Assembly: GCA_021817945.1 (NCBI GenBank)
Contig: JAKAFL010000003.1
Span: 97,664-160,376 of the forward strand
From: a bacterium
GTDB lineage: Bacteria; Verrucomicrobiota; Verrucomicrobiia; Limisphaerales; UBA11358
Reading direction: 5' to 3'
DNA length: 62,713 nt
Made by a program: the position numbers and the translations under genes. The notes below the pieces were generated by a model. The model saw nothing but the letters and a program-made list of their open reading frames with translations, was not told the DNA's origin and did no database searches. Numbering within the stretch: position 1 is the stretch's first letter; each line of letters begins with the position of its first letter. This document shows, in pieces, positions 8,621 through 17,756 of this stretch.

Positions 8621-11600
8621 TCAGGATTCAGGCTGTTTTTCGTGTGCGGAGGCCGAAAGGCTGGCCGTGGTAATAATTGGCGGCTCGGCCGGTGCAGCCG
8701 CATCCTGCACATGACGTGCGGCCAGGAATTGGTAGAATTTCCACCGGCGGTCGGCATCCGCCTGGGCATTCGCAAAGAATTTTCGGGCTTCCTCCGGTTT
8801 GGTTTTCGTGAGCATTTTAAACCGGTTTTCTGAAAGCATGAAATCCTTCACCTTGGTTTTGGGAGCGCTGGAATCCAGTTGCAGGGGGTTTTCACCGCGC
8901 TCCGCCCTGCGCGGGTCAAAGCGGTATAACAACCATTGGCCGGACTCGACCGCCAGTTTTTGCTGGCGCGCACCCACGCCTTGGTCCAGGAGGATGCCGT
9001 GCGCGATGCAGTGGCTGTAGGCGATGATCAGGGACGGGCCCGGGTAGGATTCCGCCTCCACAAAAGCCTTGAGCGTCTGCTCGTCCCTGGCACCGAGGGC
9101 AACGCTGGCCACGTACACATTGCCGTAACTCATGGCGATCAACCCAAGGTCCTTCTTGCCGGCGGGTTTGCCGCCGGCTGCAAACTTTGCCACGGCGCCG
9201 CGGGGGGTGGACTTGCTCATCTGCCCGCCGGTGTTGGAATACACTTCCGTGTCCAGCACCAGCACGTTCACCTTGCGTCCGCTGGCAAGGACATGGTCCA
9301 ACCCGCCGTAACCGATATCGTAAGCCCAGCCATCCCCGCCCACGATCCACACGCTTTTTTTGACCAGATGTCCGGCAAGGGTCAAAAGACGCCGCGCCCC
9401 GGGCGTGTCCATGAGGGACAATTTTTTCTTCAATACCGCGACACGCTCACGCTGCTCATGGATGGCAGCCTCATCATTTTGAACTGCGGACAAAATCTGC
9501 CCGGCCAGTTCCTCCCCAACCGCCGGAGCCAGTTGGCGGAGACAATGAGCCGCCTGTTCCGCCTGTTGGTCCAGGGACACGCGATAACCCAAACCGAACT
9601 CGGCATTGTCCTCAAACAAGGAATTGCACCAGGCCGGCCCCTGCCCCGAGGCATTGCAGGCATAAGGGGTCGTGGGCAGGTTGCCTCCGTAGATGGAGGA
9701 ACAACCCGTGGCATTGGCGATCAACGCGCGGTCGCCATACAACTGGGTCAGAAGCTTGATGTAGGGCGTCTCACCGCAACCAGAGCACGCGCCACTGAAT
9801 TCAAACAGGGGCTGCATGATCTGTTGCGAGCGCAGCGTGGTAAGCTTGAGTCCTCTCCTGTCCATTTCTGGAAGCCTTGTGAAGAAATCCCAGTTACCCC
9901 GTTCAGACATCCGCAAGGGTTCCTGGGGCCTCATGTTGATGGCCTTCAGGCGGCTTTCTGTCTTGCTTCGGGCAGGGCAGATTTCCACGCACAACGAACA
10001 GCCCGTGCAATCCTCAGGCGCCACTTGCAGGGTGAATTTCAAGCCCTTCCACTCAGGGAGTCGCGCGGCCGTGGATTTGAAGGTTTCGGGCGCGCTGACG
10101 AGCCGCTCCGGCGCATACACCTTGGCACGAATAGTCGCATGCGGGCAAATGGCCACGCATTTCAGGCATTGGATGCAGAGGGATTCGTCCCAGACTGGAA
10201 TGTCCTGGGCCAGGTTTCGCTTTTCATACCGGGCCGTGGCCGTGGGAAAGGTGCCGTCTGCGGGAAATGCACTCACGGGCAATTCATCGCCCAGGCCCGA
10301 CGCGAGTTTCGCGAGGATGTTTTGCACAAAAGGCGGCGCATCCGGCGACATGACCGGCTGAAGTGGGCCGGTGCCGTTCCTGGCCAGGTTTTCCAGGGGC
10401 ACCTCATGCAAATGGGCCAGGGTGTTGTCCACCGCCTGCAAATTCATGTTCACCACCTCCTGCCCCTTTTTGCCGTAGGTCTTGCGGATGGATTTTTTGA
10501 TGGCCTCGATCGCCTCATCCTTGGGCAGCACCCCGGAAAGCGCAAAAAAGCAGACCTGCATGATGACGTTGATTCGACCTCCCATGCCGCTTTCGCGGGC
10601 CACCCGGTTGGCATTGATCACGTAAAAGGCGGCCTTTTTGGCCAGCAACGAATCCTGCACGGGGGTGGGCAGGCGGGCCCAAACCTCCTCCGGCGCATGC
10701 GGAGAGTTCAAAAGAAAAACCCCGCCCGGCTCAAGCCCGCGAAGCATCTCAAACCGGTCAAGGAAAACCGGCTGGTGGCAGGCCACAAAATTGGCCCTGG
10801 AAATGAGGTAGGTGGACCGGATCGGAGCCGGCCCAAAACGCAGGTGGGACACGGTCATGGACCCGGATTTCTTGGAGTCGTAAACAAAATATCCCTGGGC
10901 AAAATTTTGGGTTTCCTCGCCAATGATCTTGATGGAATTTTTATTGGCGCCTACCGTGCCATCCGCGCCCAGACCATAGAAAAGAGCGCGGACCACCCTG
11001 TCCGGCTCAATGGAAAAGTCCGGGTCGAAAGGCAGGCTGGTCATCGAGACATCGTCAAGAATTCCAATGGTAAAATGGTTTCTGGGGGTGCCGGAGAGAT
11101 TGTCCAAAACCGCCTTGACCATGGCCGGGGTGAATTCCTTGGAGGAAAGCCCATAGCGCCCGGCCACCACCACCGGCATGGACTTCAAGGGCGAACCGCC
11201 ACTGGCGATGGACTCCATCAGGGAGGTCAGGCAATCCTGATACAACGGCTCCCCGGGTGCGCCCGGTTCCTTGGTGCGATCCAGCACGGCTATTTTTCTG
11301 ACCCCGGGTGGAAGAGCCGCCACGAAGCGTTCCCCATCAAAGGGACGGTAAAGGCGAACTTTGACCAGGCCCACTTTTTCGCCACGGGCACACAAGTGCT
11401 GCACCGTCTCGTGGGCCGCCTCGCATCCTGACCCCATCAAAACCAAAACCCGCTCGGCATCGGGCGCGCCCACATAGTCAAACAAATGATAACTGCGCCC
11501 GGTTAGAAGCGCGAACTGATCCATTGCCTTTTGAACAGCACCGGGGCAGGCAGCGTAAAACAAATTGGCCGCCTCGCGGCCTTGGAAGTAGGCATCCGGG

Positions 11601-12316
11601 TTTTGGGCGGTTCCGCGCAGGACCGGGGCATCCGGTGTCAGCGCCCGCGCCCGCTGGGCCGCGATAAGCTCCTCATCCATCATCGCGCGCATCACCTCTT
11701 CATCCAAAATTTCGATTTTTGAGACCTCATGGGATGTTCTGAAACCGTCAAAGAAATGAATAAAGGGCAAACGCGACCGCAACGAGGCGGCCTGGGAGAT
11801 CAATGCAAAATCCATGGTTTCCTGCACGGAAGCCGCCCCAAGCATCGCCCACCCTGTGCTTCGGCAAGCCATGATGTCACTGTGATCCCCGAAAATGGAA
11901 AGCGCATGGGCCGCCACCGTCCGGGCGGTGACATGAAACACTGTCGGCAACAACTCCCCGGCTATTTTGAACATGTTGGGGATCATCAGGAGCAGTCCCT
12001 GCGAGGCAGTGAACGTGGAGCTGATGGACCCGGTCTGCAACATGCCGTGAACGGCGCCCACCGCGCCTCCCTCGCTTTGCATCTCCACCATGGCAGGAGT
12101 GGAACCCCACAGGTTCTTTTTCCCCTCGGACGCCCATTGGTCGCACCACTCTGCAATGGGCGAGGAGGGAGTGATGGGATAAATGGCCATGGCCTCATTC
12201 AGGCGAAAGGCCACATAAGCCGCGGCTTCATTGCCGTCCAAGGTCTTCCAAACGGGCTGGTTTTTCTTTTCGCCTTCGTTGCAAGGAATGTACGGCGCGC
12301 TCGGTGCGGTTTGCAT
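8621..12316 (-). CDS. nifJ: Pyruvate:ferredoxin (flavodoxin) oxidoreductase
   Basis: 1231 aa, the full length of the single-chain homodimeric enzyme. It oxidises pyruvate and CoA to acetyl-CoA and CO2 while reducing ferredoxin or flavodoxin. Visible parts in order: the pyruvate-binding domain starting at 'LDGNEAAAYVAFRLNE' with 'YPITPSSPIAE'; the ferredoxin-like domain with two [4Fe-4S] motifs, 'CIQCLKCVAICP' (about 710) and 'CTGCSLCVEICP' (about 768); the cluster-ligating 'CSGCGETPY'; and the thiamine-diphosphate site 'GGDGWAYDIGYGG' (about 995). The stop of the upstream synthetase gene is only 2 bp before its start, so the two are translationally close. Reverse operation (pyruvate synthesis) is possible for this family. 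Confidence 0.97.
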   Translation of the reverse strand: MQTAPSAPYIPCNEGEKKNQPVWKTLDGNEAAAYVAFRLNEAMAIYPITPSSPIAEWCDQWASEGKKNLWGSTPAMVEMQSEGGAVGAVHGMLQTGSISSTFTASQGLLLMIPNMFKIAGELLPTVFHVTARTVAAHALSIFGDHSDIMACRSTGWAMLGAASVQETMDFALISQAASLRSRLPFIHFFDGFRTSHEVSKIEILDEEVMRAMMDEELIAAQRARALTPDAPVLRGTAQNPDAYFQGREAANLFYAACPGAVQKAMDQFALLTGRSYHLFDYVGAPDAERVLVLMGSGCEAAHETVQHLCARGEKVGLVKVRLYRPFDGERFVAALPPGVRKIAVLDRTKEPGAPGEPLYQDCLTSLMESIASGGSPLKSMPVVVAGRYGLSSKEFTPAMVKAVLDNLSGTPRNHFTIGILDDVSMTSLPFDPDFSIEPDRVVRALFYGLGADGTVGANKNSIKIIGEETQNFAQGYFVYDSKKSGSMTVSHLRFGPAPIRSTYLISRANFVACHQPVFLDRFEMLRGLEPGGVFLLNSPHAPEEVWARLPTPVQDSLLAKKAAFYVINANRVARESGMGGRINVIMQVCFFALSGVLPKDEAIEAIKKSIRKTYGKKGQEVVNMNLQAVDNTLAHLHEVPLENLARNGTGPLQPVMSPDAPPFVQNILAKLASGLGDELPVSAFPADGTFPTATARYEKRNLAQDIPVWDESLCIQCLKCVAICPHATIRAKVYAPERLVSAPETFKSTAARLPEWKGLKFTLQVAPEDCTGCSLCVEICPARSKTESRLKAINMRPQEPLRMSERGNWDFFTRLPEMDRRGLKLTTLRSQQIMQPLFEFSGACSGCGETPYIKLLTQLYGDRALIANATGCSSIYGGNLPTTPYACNASGQGPAWCNSLFEDNAEFGLGYRVSLDQQAEQAAHCLRQLAPAVGEELAGQILSAVQNDEAAIHEQRERVAVLKKKLSLMDTPGARRLLTLAGHLVKKSVWIVGGDGWAYDIGYGGLDHVLASGRKVNVLVLDTEVYSNTGGQMSKSTPRGAVAKFAAGGKPAGKKDLGLIAMSYGNVYVASVALGARDEQTLKAFVEAESYPGPSLIIAYSHCIAHGILLDQGVGARQQKLAVESGQWLLYRFDPRRAERGENPLQLDSSAPKTKVKDFMLSENRFKMLTKTKPEEARKFFANAQADADRRWKFYQFLAARHVQDAAAPAEPPIITTASLSASAHEKQPES

Positions 12317-12318
12317 AT

Positions 12319-15093
12319 TTAATAAGTGTATTCAGCCACAAAATCTGTGTTATGGCGGTCGTACCCGACCTTGAACCCGGCCTTTTTGCTGACGTGCTGC
12401 ATGGCATGGTTGTCCGCCATGATGAATGCGCCAAGCCGGTCGAGCTTTTCATCGCGTCCAATCCGTACCAGGCGCTTGAGCAATTCCGTGCCGATGCCCT
12501 GTCTTTGCCAGCGGTCGCTGATCAACAGGGCAAATTCCCCGTCATTCAACCCACGAACCTTGCTTAATCGCCCAACACCCAGGATTTCCGCACGGCCATC
12601 GGACTGCTCATGCTCCACAACCAGGGCGATTTCGCGTTCGTAGTCATTGAAGCAAATCCGGGTCAACCGATCGTGCGCGATGCGTTCATCCAGCTTCAAT
12701 TGGGAGAAGTACCTCTGATACACGCTTTGCTCCGAGAGGGTTTTATGGAAATTCACCATCAGGGGCTCATCCTCGGGGCGGATGGGGCGCACCGTCACTG
12801 CGGTGCCGTTGCGGAGTTTCCATGCGGAGACATACTGGGCCGGGTAAGGGCGGATGGCCGGCCTTGGGAGCTTGTCCGCGGGGATGTCCAAAGGATGAAG
12901 GACAACGCGGGCATCCAGAGCCAGCAAGCGTTCCGGGGAGGCCAGAAGGGGATTGATGTCCATTTCCGCTATCCAGGGCTGTTCCACCACCAAGTGACTG
13001 AAGCGGACCAGCAGTTCATCCAGGGCGGCCAGGGGCACCGGAGACCTGCCACGCACCCCCTTGAGCGCATTGTAAATGCGGGTCTGCTCCACCATGCGCC
13101 GGGCCAGCGTGGCGTTCAATGGTGGCAGGGCCAGGGCACGGTCCTTGAAAACCTCCACCAACTGGCCTCCGCCCCCAAACAAAAGCACCGGGCCAAATTG
13201 CGGGTCTATGCTGCTCCCCATGATCAACTCGTATCCGTCCAGCTTGATCATGGGCTGAACAGTGACTCCCAGAAAATGTTCCTCTCCCGCCTTGCTTCGC
13301 ACGCCTTCCGCAATCCTCTTCCAGGCGTTTCTCACGTCATCCGGGGTTCCCAGGTTCAATTGCACCCCATTCACATCCGTCTTATGGGTGATCGTTTCGG
13401 AAAATAATTTAAGAACGACAGGGAAACCCATTTTTTGGGCCGTTTTAACCGCCTCCGCCTCGGATTTGGCCACGTGGGTTTCCACGGTGGGGATGCCGTA
13501 TAGTGCGAGGATTTGCTTGGATTCAAACTCCGTGAGAAGGGTTCGTCCGGTTTCCCGGACTTGCCGTATCAAAGCCTCGGCCTTGGCGCGCGGTGAGCCG
13601 CGGCCATGATCCAGCGCCAGAAGCGCTGGGGTCTCATACAACGCCTTCAGGTTCTGGCTATAGCGCCACATGTATTGAAAAGCCCGCGCCGCAGTGTCTG
13701 GATAAGCAAAAGTTGGAATGCCGGCATCATTCAAAATCGCCTCGCCGGGGCCGGTTTCCTTACCGCCCATCCAACTTGCCAAAACCGGCTTGGAATCCAG
13801 CCGCGCATAGGGTTTGATCTGCTCCGCCGTGCCGGTCGGGTCGGTCATGGCCTGGGGCGTGAGGATCACCAGCACGCCATTGCAGTTCGGGTCCTGCGCC
13901 GCGATCCCGACCGCCTTGGCGTAGGTGGCAGGACCGGCATCGCCCAGGATATCCACCGGGTTGTTCCGGCTCCAATGCGGCGGCAGCAATTGGTTGAACG
14001 CGTCATATGTTTTCGGGGACAGTTCCGTGAGTTTGCCCCCGCTGCCAACAAGCATGTCTGTAGCCAGCACGCCGGGTCCGCCCGCATTGGTAACAATGGT
14101 CAGGTTCGGGCCCAGCGGACGCGGCTGCTTGCCCAGCACCTCAGCCATGTGAAAAAGTTCCGCGATGGTGTTGACACGCAAAACCCCGGCACGCCGGAAT
14201 GCAGCCTCCAACACCTCATCGCTGCCAGTCAGGGAACCGGTATGGGAGGCCGCCGCCTTCGCCGCCTGCTCCGTGCGGCCAGGCTTGATAATAATGATCG
14301 GCTTGGTCAGCGCCACCTCCCGCGCGGCAGACAAAAATTCGCGGGCGTTGCCGATTGTTTCCATGTAAATCACGATGCTTTTCGTGTTCGGATCATCACC
14401 CAGGTAATAGATCAGGTCGCCCCAGTTCACATCCAGCATCGAGCCCAGTGAGGCAAATGCGCTAAAACCCACATTTTCCTTGAGACTCCAGTCAAGCACC
14501 GCGGTGCATAAAGCGCCGCTTTGGCTGAGGAACCCCACCGAGCCAGGACGGGCAATGGTGCTGGCAAATGTGGCATTCAGACCGGTGCGGGGAATCATCA
14601 CGCCCAGGCAGTTGGGACCCACGATGCGCATGTTTCCGGCCCGTGCTTCGGACAGGATTTGTTGTTCAAGCCGGACGCCAGTCTCGCCAATTTCCTTGAA
14701 CCCTGCGGAAATAATCACCGCCCCCCTCACCCCTGCTTCAACACATTCCCGAATGATGCCGGGAACGGTGGGCGCGGGCGTGCAAATCAAGGCCAAATCC
14801 ACCTGCTCCGGCACCTTGGCAATATTGGGATAGGCCCTTACACACATTACGGAGGACCGCTTGGGGTTGATGGGGTAAACCACCCCGCCAAAACCACCGC
14901 GCCCAAGGTTTTGAAAAAGAGTCCTGCCCACGCTCCCCTCGGTTTCCGTGGCCCCGATCACGGCGATCACCCTGGGAGCCAGGATGGGGTGCAGGGGATG
15001 ACGCCGGGCGCCAAAAACATCGTGGGCTGATTCTACCTGCGGGAGATTTTCCAGATTGGGAGCTGGCGGGGGCGAGGCTGTGGATTTATTCAT
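12319..15093 (-). CDS. ADP-forming acyl-CoA synthetase fused to GNAT acetyltransferase
   Basis: 924 aa from the ATG at 15093 (a TTG six codons upstream is the alternative). Three parts: a CoA-binding/succinyl-CoA-ligase-like half (about 30-470) with 'GVVYPINPK', 'VGPNCLGVM' and the catalytic-loop histidine in '[11 protein letters not shown]'; an ATP-grasp domain (about 490-720) with '[18 protein letters not shown]'; and a C-terminal GNAT fold (about 755-924) with '[16 protein letters not shown]' as the acetyl-CoA pyrophosphate loop. In this family the enzyme converts acetyl-CoA, ADP and phosphate to acetate and ATP, or acts as a Pat-type lysine acetyltransferase when the synthetase half is catalytically dead. 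Here the phospho-histidine loop is intact, so I favour a working synthetase. It is the first gene of the operon with nifJ, giving a pyruvate to acetate plus ATP route. Confidence 0.88.
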   Translation of the reverse strand: MNKSTASPPPAPNLENLPQVESAHDVFGARRHPLHPILAPRVIAVIGATETEGSVGRTLFQNLGRGGFGGVVYPINPKRSSVMCVRAYPNIAKVPEQVDLALICTPAPTVPGIIRECVEAGVRGAVIISAGFKEIGETGVRLEQQILSEARAGNMRIVGPNCLGVMIPRTGLNATFASTIARPGSVGFLSQSGALCTAVLDWSLKENVGFSAFASLGSMLDVNWGDLIYYLGDDPNTKSIVIYMETIGNAREFLSAAREVALTKPIIIIKPGRTEQAAKAAASHTGSLTGSDEVLEAAFRRAGVLRVNTIAELFHMAEVLGKQPRPLGPNLTIVTNAGGPGVLATDMLVGSGGKLTELSPKTYDAFNQLLPPHWSRNNPVDILGDAGPATYAKAVGIAAQDPNCNGVLVILTPQAMTDPTGTAEQIKPYARLDSKPVLASWMGGKETGPGEAILNDAGIPTFAYPDTAARAFQYMWRYSQNLKALYETPALLALDHGRGSPRAKAEALIRQVRETGRTLLTEFESKQILALYGIPTVETHVAKSEAEAVKTAQKMGFPVVLKLFSETITHKTDVNGVQLNLGTPDDVRNAWKRIAEGVRSKAGEEHFLGVTVQPMIKLDGYELIMGSSIDPQFGPVLLFGGGGQLVEVFKDRALALPPLNATLARRMVEQTRIYNALKGVRGRSPVPLAALDELLVRFSHLVVEQPWIAEMDINPLLASPERLLALDARVVLHPLDIPADKLPRPAIRPYPAQYVSAWKLRNGTAVTVRPIRPEDEPLMVNFHKTLSEQSVYQRYFSQLKLDERIAHDRLTRICFNDYEREIALVVEHEQSDGRAEILGVGRLSKVRGLNDGEFALLISDRWQRQGIGTELLKRLVRIGRDEKLDRLGAFIMADNHAMQHVSKKAGFKVGYDRHNTDFVAEYTY

Positions 15094-15275
15094 GACAACG
15101 GTTTGCAACAAGACATTGTTTCGATTTCGCGAACAAGGATCGCAAGCTTCCGGGCAGGCCCGGCAACTGCTTTCACGCCAACAATATCATTATGCCTCAA
15201 ATCCGTCCAAGGGCTTGCCCGACTTTGTCCAAAAGACACCTTTTATTGCATCCCAAAAAACAGAACCGGGTGAGT

Positions 15276-16247
15276 TCAAGGACCGGTCAGGTGAAGACGG
15301 TAGGCCGTGGGCGACTGGCCCAGGATTTTTTTGAACATCCTGTTGAAATGCGGCAGGGACTGGAACCCCACCTCGAAGGCAATCTCGCTCACGTTCAGGT
15401 TGGGGTTGAGCAGCAGGTTCCTGGCTCGTTCCACCCGCACACGCGAAACATACTCGGTGAAATGAATCCCGGTGGCTTTTTTGAACAACTTGCAGAAATA
15501 AAACGGACTGGCCCCCACGCTGGAGGCAACACGAAGAAGCGTAAGCTGCTCCATGTGGTGGGCTTGGATAAACGCCCGCGCCCTGGCCACGGCCGGGTTT
15601 TCATTATGGTGCTGCTGCATGTAGATCCGGTTGCCAAGCATCGAAAGATGCTGGGCGAAAATGCTCAGCAGCTTCACAATGGAAGCATATTGCCGTGGTG
15701 GCACCACGCGCGTGCAACTATAAAGAGCGCGTAGTTGCTCCGACCCGGCTTCCAAACCCCATTCCCGGGCCAGGTTCACGACGTTCTCAAATTGCGCATC
15801 CGTGGCCCGCTGGCGGAACACCTGGCCGGTATGCAAAAAACCGATCTTTCTCTCCCCCATTTTGACCGGCACCGCCGTTTCGCACAAACCAGCCGGGCAG
15901 ATCACCGAGCCGGGCTCCTCGGCAGACTTTTGACGAAGCTCCTTCTGGATTTGTATGCAGGCGGTGCAGGACCGGCTTTTCTGTGCCAGCAAGGCGCAAA
16001 AGGGATTCTCCCCGCATCGCCCATGATGCGGCAACTGCCAGGCCGCCACGGAAGTCAATGCCACCGGCAACCCCAGCGTCTGGATGAAGGACCTCTCATA
16101 TTCCCGGTATAGGTCAGATTCCTCCATCGCCCTGATCAATGGCACATCGTTGTCTTCCTCGTGATTGTAATAGGTCCCGCCATCCACCTGGGTCGCCTCC
16201 ATCTGCGGCGGACGGGGACTCTGCCTGAATTCAGAGATTGTCTGCAC
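15276..16247 (-). CDS. AraC-family regulator with PocR sensory domain
   Basis: 323 aa from a GTG; an ATG at 16202 gives 308 aa and no ribosome site decides between them. Residues about 45-210 form a PocR-type ligand domain: 'NPFCALLAQKSRSCTACIQ', 'VICPAGLCETAVPVKMG' and 'GFLHTGQVF' carry the clustered cysteines typical of that domain. Residues about 225-320 are an AraC double helix-turn-helix ('LRVASSVGASPFYFCKLFKK', 'VSEIAFEVGFQSLPHFNRMF'). PocR domains bind small hydrocarbon-like ligands. Its stop is 182 bp from the ATG of the synthetase/nifJ operon on the same strand, so it may regulate that operon or be partly co-transcribed with it. Confidence 0.9.
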   Translation of the reverse strand: MQTISEFRQSPRPPQMEATQVDGGTYYNHEEDNDVPLIRAMEESDLYREYERSFIQTLGLPVALTSVAAWQLPHHGRCGENPFCALLAQKSRSCTACIQIQKELRQKSAEEPGSVICPAGLCETAVPVKMGERKIGFLHTGQVFRQRATDAQFENVVNLAREWGLEAGSEQLRALYSCTRVVPPRQYASIVKLLSIFAQHLSMLGNRIYMQQHHNENPAVARARAFIQAHHMEQLTLLRVASSVGASPFYFCKLFKKATGIHFTEYVSRVRVERARNLLLNPNLNVSEIAFEVGFQSLPHFNRMFKKILGQSPTAYRLHLTGP

Positions 16248-16596
16248 GCCAATAAAATAAGTTGTTTTAATCTAGTTTGCAACTTAAATCAGTTTTTTTA
16301 ACATATAAAACAGCGCATGAAAATGGATGCCCATCAAAGGGGGAAATTAAATGGTGCTGCTTGGACAAGGTCTGCACGATTTGAGTCCCAAGAACTCCAA
16401 TGGTTTGGAACCGAATCCAAAAGGTTGTCCTTGCATGGTTGGGGTTGCTTTTTTGAAAGGATCGAGTGAAAAGAGACCCTCAAACTTTTGTCCTCGCTTC
16501 GAAACATCACCAAAAGCCAGAATTTCCCCGCCCCGCCCTGGCGACAATTACACCTAAAAGGTTTGACCTCCAGAAATTGAGGATGGAACCAACCTC
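16248..16596. other. Gene-free region between cbb3 operon end and AraC-type regulator
   Basis: 349 bp. The short open frames on both strands overlap one another and resemble no protein I know. It should contain the end of the cco transcript and the promoter of the regulator; an A/T-rich tract at 16255-16312 next to the regulator start is the likely promoter area. No strong hairpin was found. Confidence 0.45.
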
Positions 16597-17283
16597 TCAG
16601 TGGATGCAACAACCGGGATTGGGGGCTGTCAAATCAGGGCTTACGTAGGGGATGCCGAGGGATAGGCCGCGGAGGATGAGCAGGGCTGCCAACCCACACA
16701 CGCCCAAGGGAATCATCCGGCGAAATTGCCATCGCCAAGGCATGGGCAAAAACCGTCCCCAAAGGCTGGCACTCAACATGGCGGGCAGTGTGCCCAAGCC
16801 GAAAGCCGCCATGGCAAGGATGGCTGAAAATTCGCTGCTGGCCGCCGCCGCACCAGCCAGGGCCGCATAAACCAGTCCACAGGGCAGCAAGCCATTGAGC
16901 ATGCCCATCAAAAAGAGGGACCTGTAACCTTTCACGCGCAATTGTCGGGACATGGCGGCTTTGAGCCACGCCAGACAGCGTGTCACCATAGCCGAGGCGG
17001 ATAATTTTCCTGAGAGGAAAAAGCCGGCCAAAACCACGATTCCCAAGGCAACGGAGAGCCAGCGCTGCAATCCGATCAGATAAAAGGAGCGCCCCACCAA
17101 GGCGGCAAAAACTCCCAGCAGGACGTAGGTTGCCATGCGCCCGCATTGGTAAAGGAGCCTGCTGAAGACAAAACCGGCGGCGGACCCGGGCGGCGTGGGC
17201 ATGGCCACCATCAAAGGTCCGCACATGGCCATGCAATGGACGCCGCCAAGCATGCCCAGCGCAAAGGCAAAGACGAGGCCCAT
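16597..17283 (-). CDS. TauE/SafE (DsbD-like) membrane protein of the cbb3 operon
   Basis: 228 aa with about six hydrophobic helices. The N terminus carries 'GMLGGVHCMAMCGP', the HCxxMCGP signature of the family often annotated as sulfite exporter TauE/SafE or as a cytochrome biogenesis transmembrane protein. In cco operons this protein commonly accompanies CcoG, CcoH and CcoI and is thought to help metal or thiol handling during oxidase assembly; the Cys/His motif could bind copper. The gene starts 1 bp after the fixH stop and is the last of the operon. The substrate is not known, and sulfite export itself is doubtful in this context. Confidence 0.85.
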   Translation of the reverse strand: MGLVFAFALGMLGGVHCMAMCGPLMVAMPTPPGSAAGFVFSRLLYQCGRMATYVLLGVFAALVGRSFYLIGLQRWLSVALGIVVLAGFFLSGKLSASAMVTRCLAWLKAAMSRQLRVKGYRSLFLMGMLNGLLPCGLVYAALAGAAAASSEFSAILAMAAFGLGTLPAMLSASLWGRFLPMPWRWQFRRMIPLGVCGLAALLILRGLSLGIPYVSPDLTAPNPGCCIH

Positions 17284-17284
17284 G

Positions 17285-17743
17285 TCATTTCCTTGGGATC
17301 ACGATTTTTTGTTCCATGTAATAATCCCGTCCAGCGGCATGCCAGCTTGCCTTGACCCGCCATAATCCCGAGGGCAGCCGCGAGGTGTCAATGACTTGCG
17401 GGTTTTCCTGCGGGGATCCAACCTCATAATCACGGTCCAAAAGGGGTGCCGATGGACGATAGAATTCAATAGTTCCCGTGCATTGTTGTGCCCTTTGCGT
17501 GGCGGGAATACCGATGATGACCCGGTTTTCAACCGGATCGTAAGAAATGGATGCGCCACTTTCCCGTGCCCGCACCGTGCTGTCCAATCGGCTCTGATAA
17601 ACCATTTCCTGTTCATAATAATCATCACTCACCAGGTATTCGCGGTGTGTGGCAGCGATGATGATGACGGTGGTGATGCCGCAAAAAAACAGGATGAAGG
17701 CAAGGATGATCCCAACAGGCCAGAGGATGATTTTGGTTTTCAT
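17285..17743 (-). CDS. FixH/CcoH family protein of cbb3 oxidase assembly
   Basis: 152 aa from the ATG at 17743 (MKTKIILWPVGI). An upstream frame extension exists but would run into ccoG. There is one N-terminal transmembrane helix (about 4-30), then 'HREYLVSDDYYEQEMVYQSR', which is the conserved FixH segment, then a periplasmic beta-rich domain. FixH/CcoH stabilises cbb3 oxidase during assembly together with CcoG and CcoI. It sits 13 bp after ccoG. Confidence 0.88.
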   Translation of the reverse strand: MKTKIILWPVGIILAFILFFCGITTVIIIAATHREYLVSDDYYEQEMVYQSRLDSTVRARESGASISYDPVENRVIIGIPATQRAQQCTGTIEFYRPSAPLLDRDYEVGSPQENPQVIDTSRLPSGLWRVKASWHAAGRDYYMEQKIVIPRK

Positions 17744-17756
17744 GAGTGAAGCCCGG

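Noticed and set aside
8936..11431. An 831-codon open frame on the plus strand, antisense to nifJ
   Set aside because: It lies wholly inside the nifJ coding sequence, is rich in His, Gly, Arg and Gln as expected for a shadow frame of a GC-rich gene, and shows no domain or start signal.
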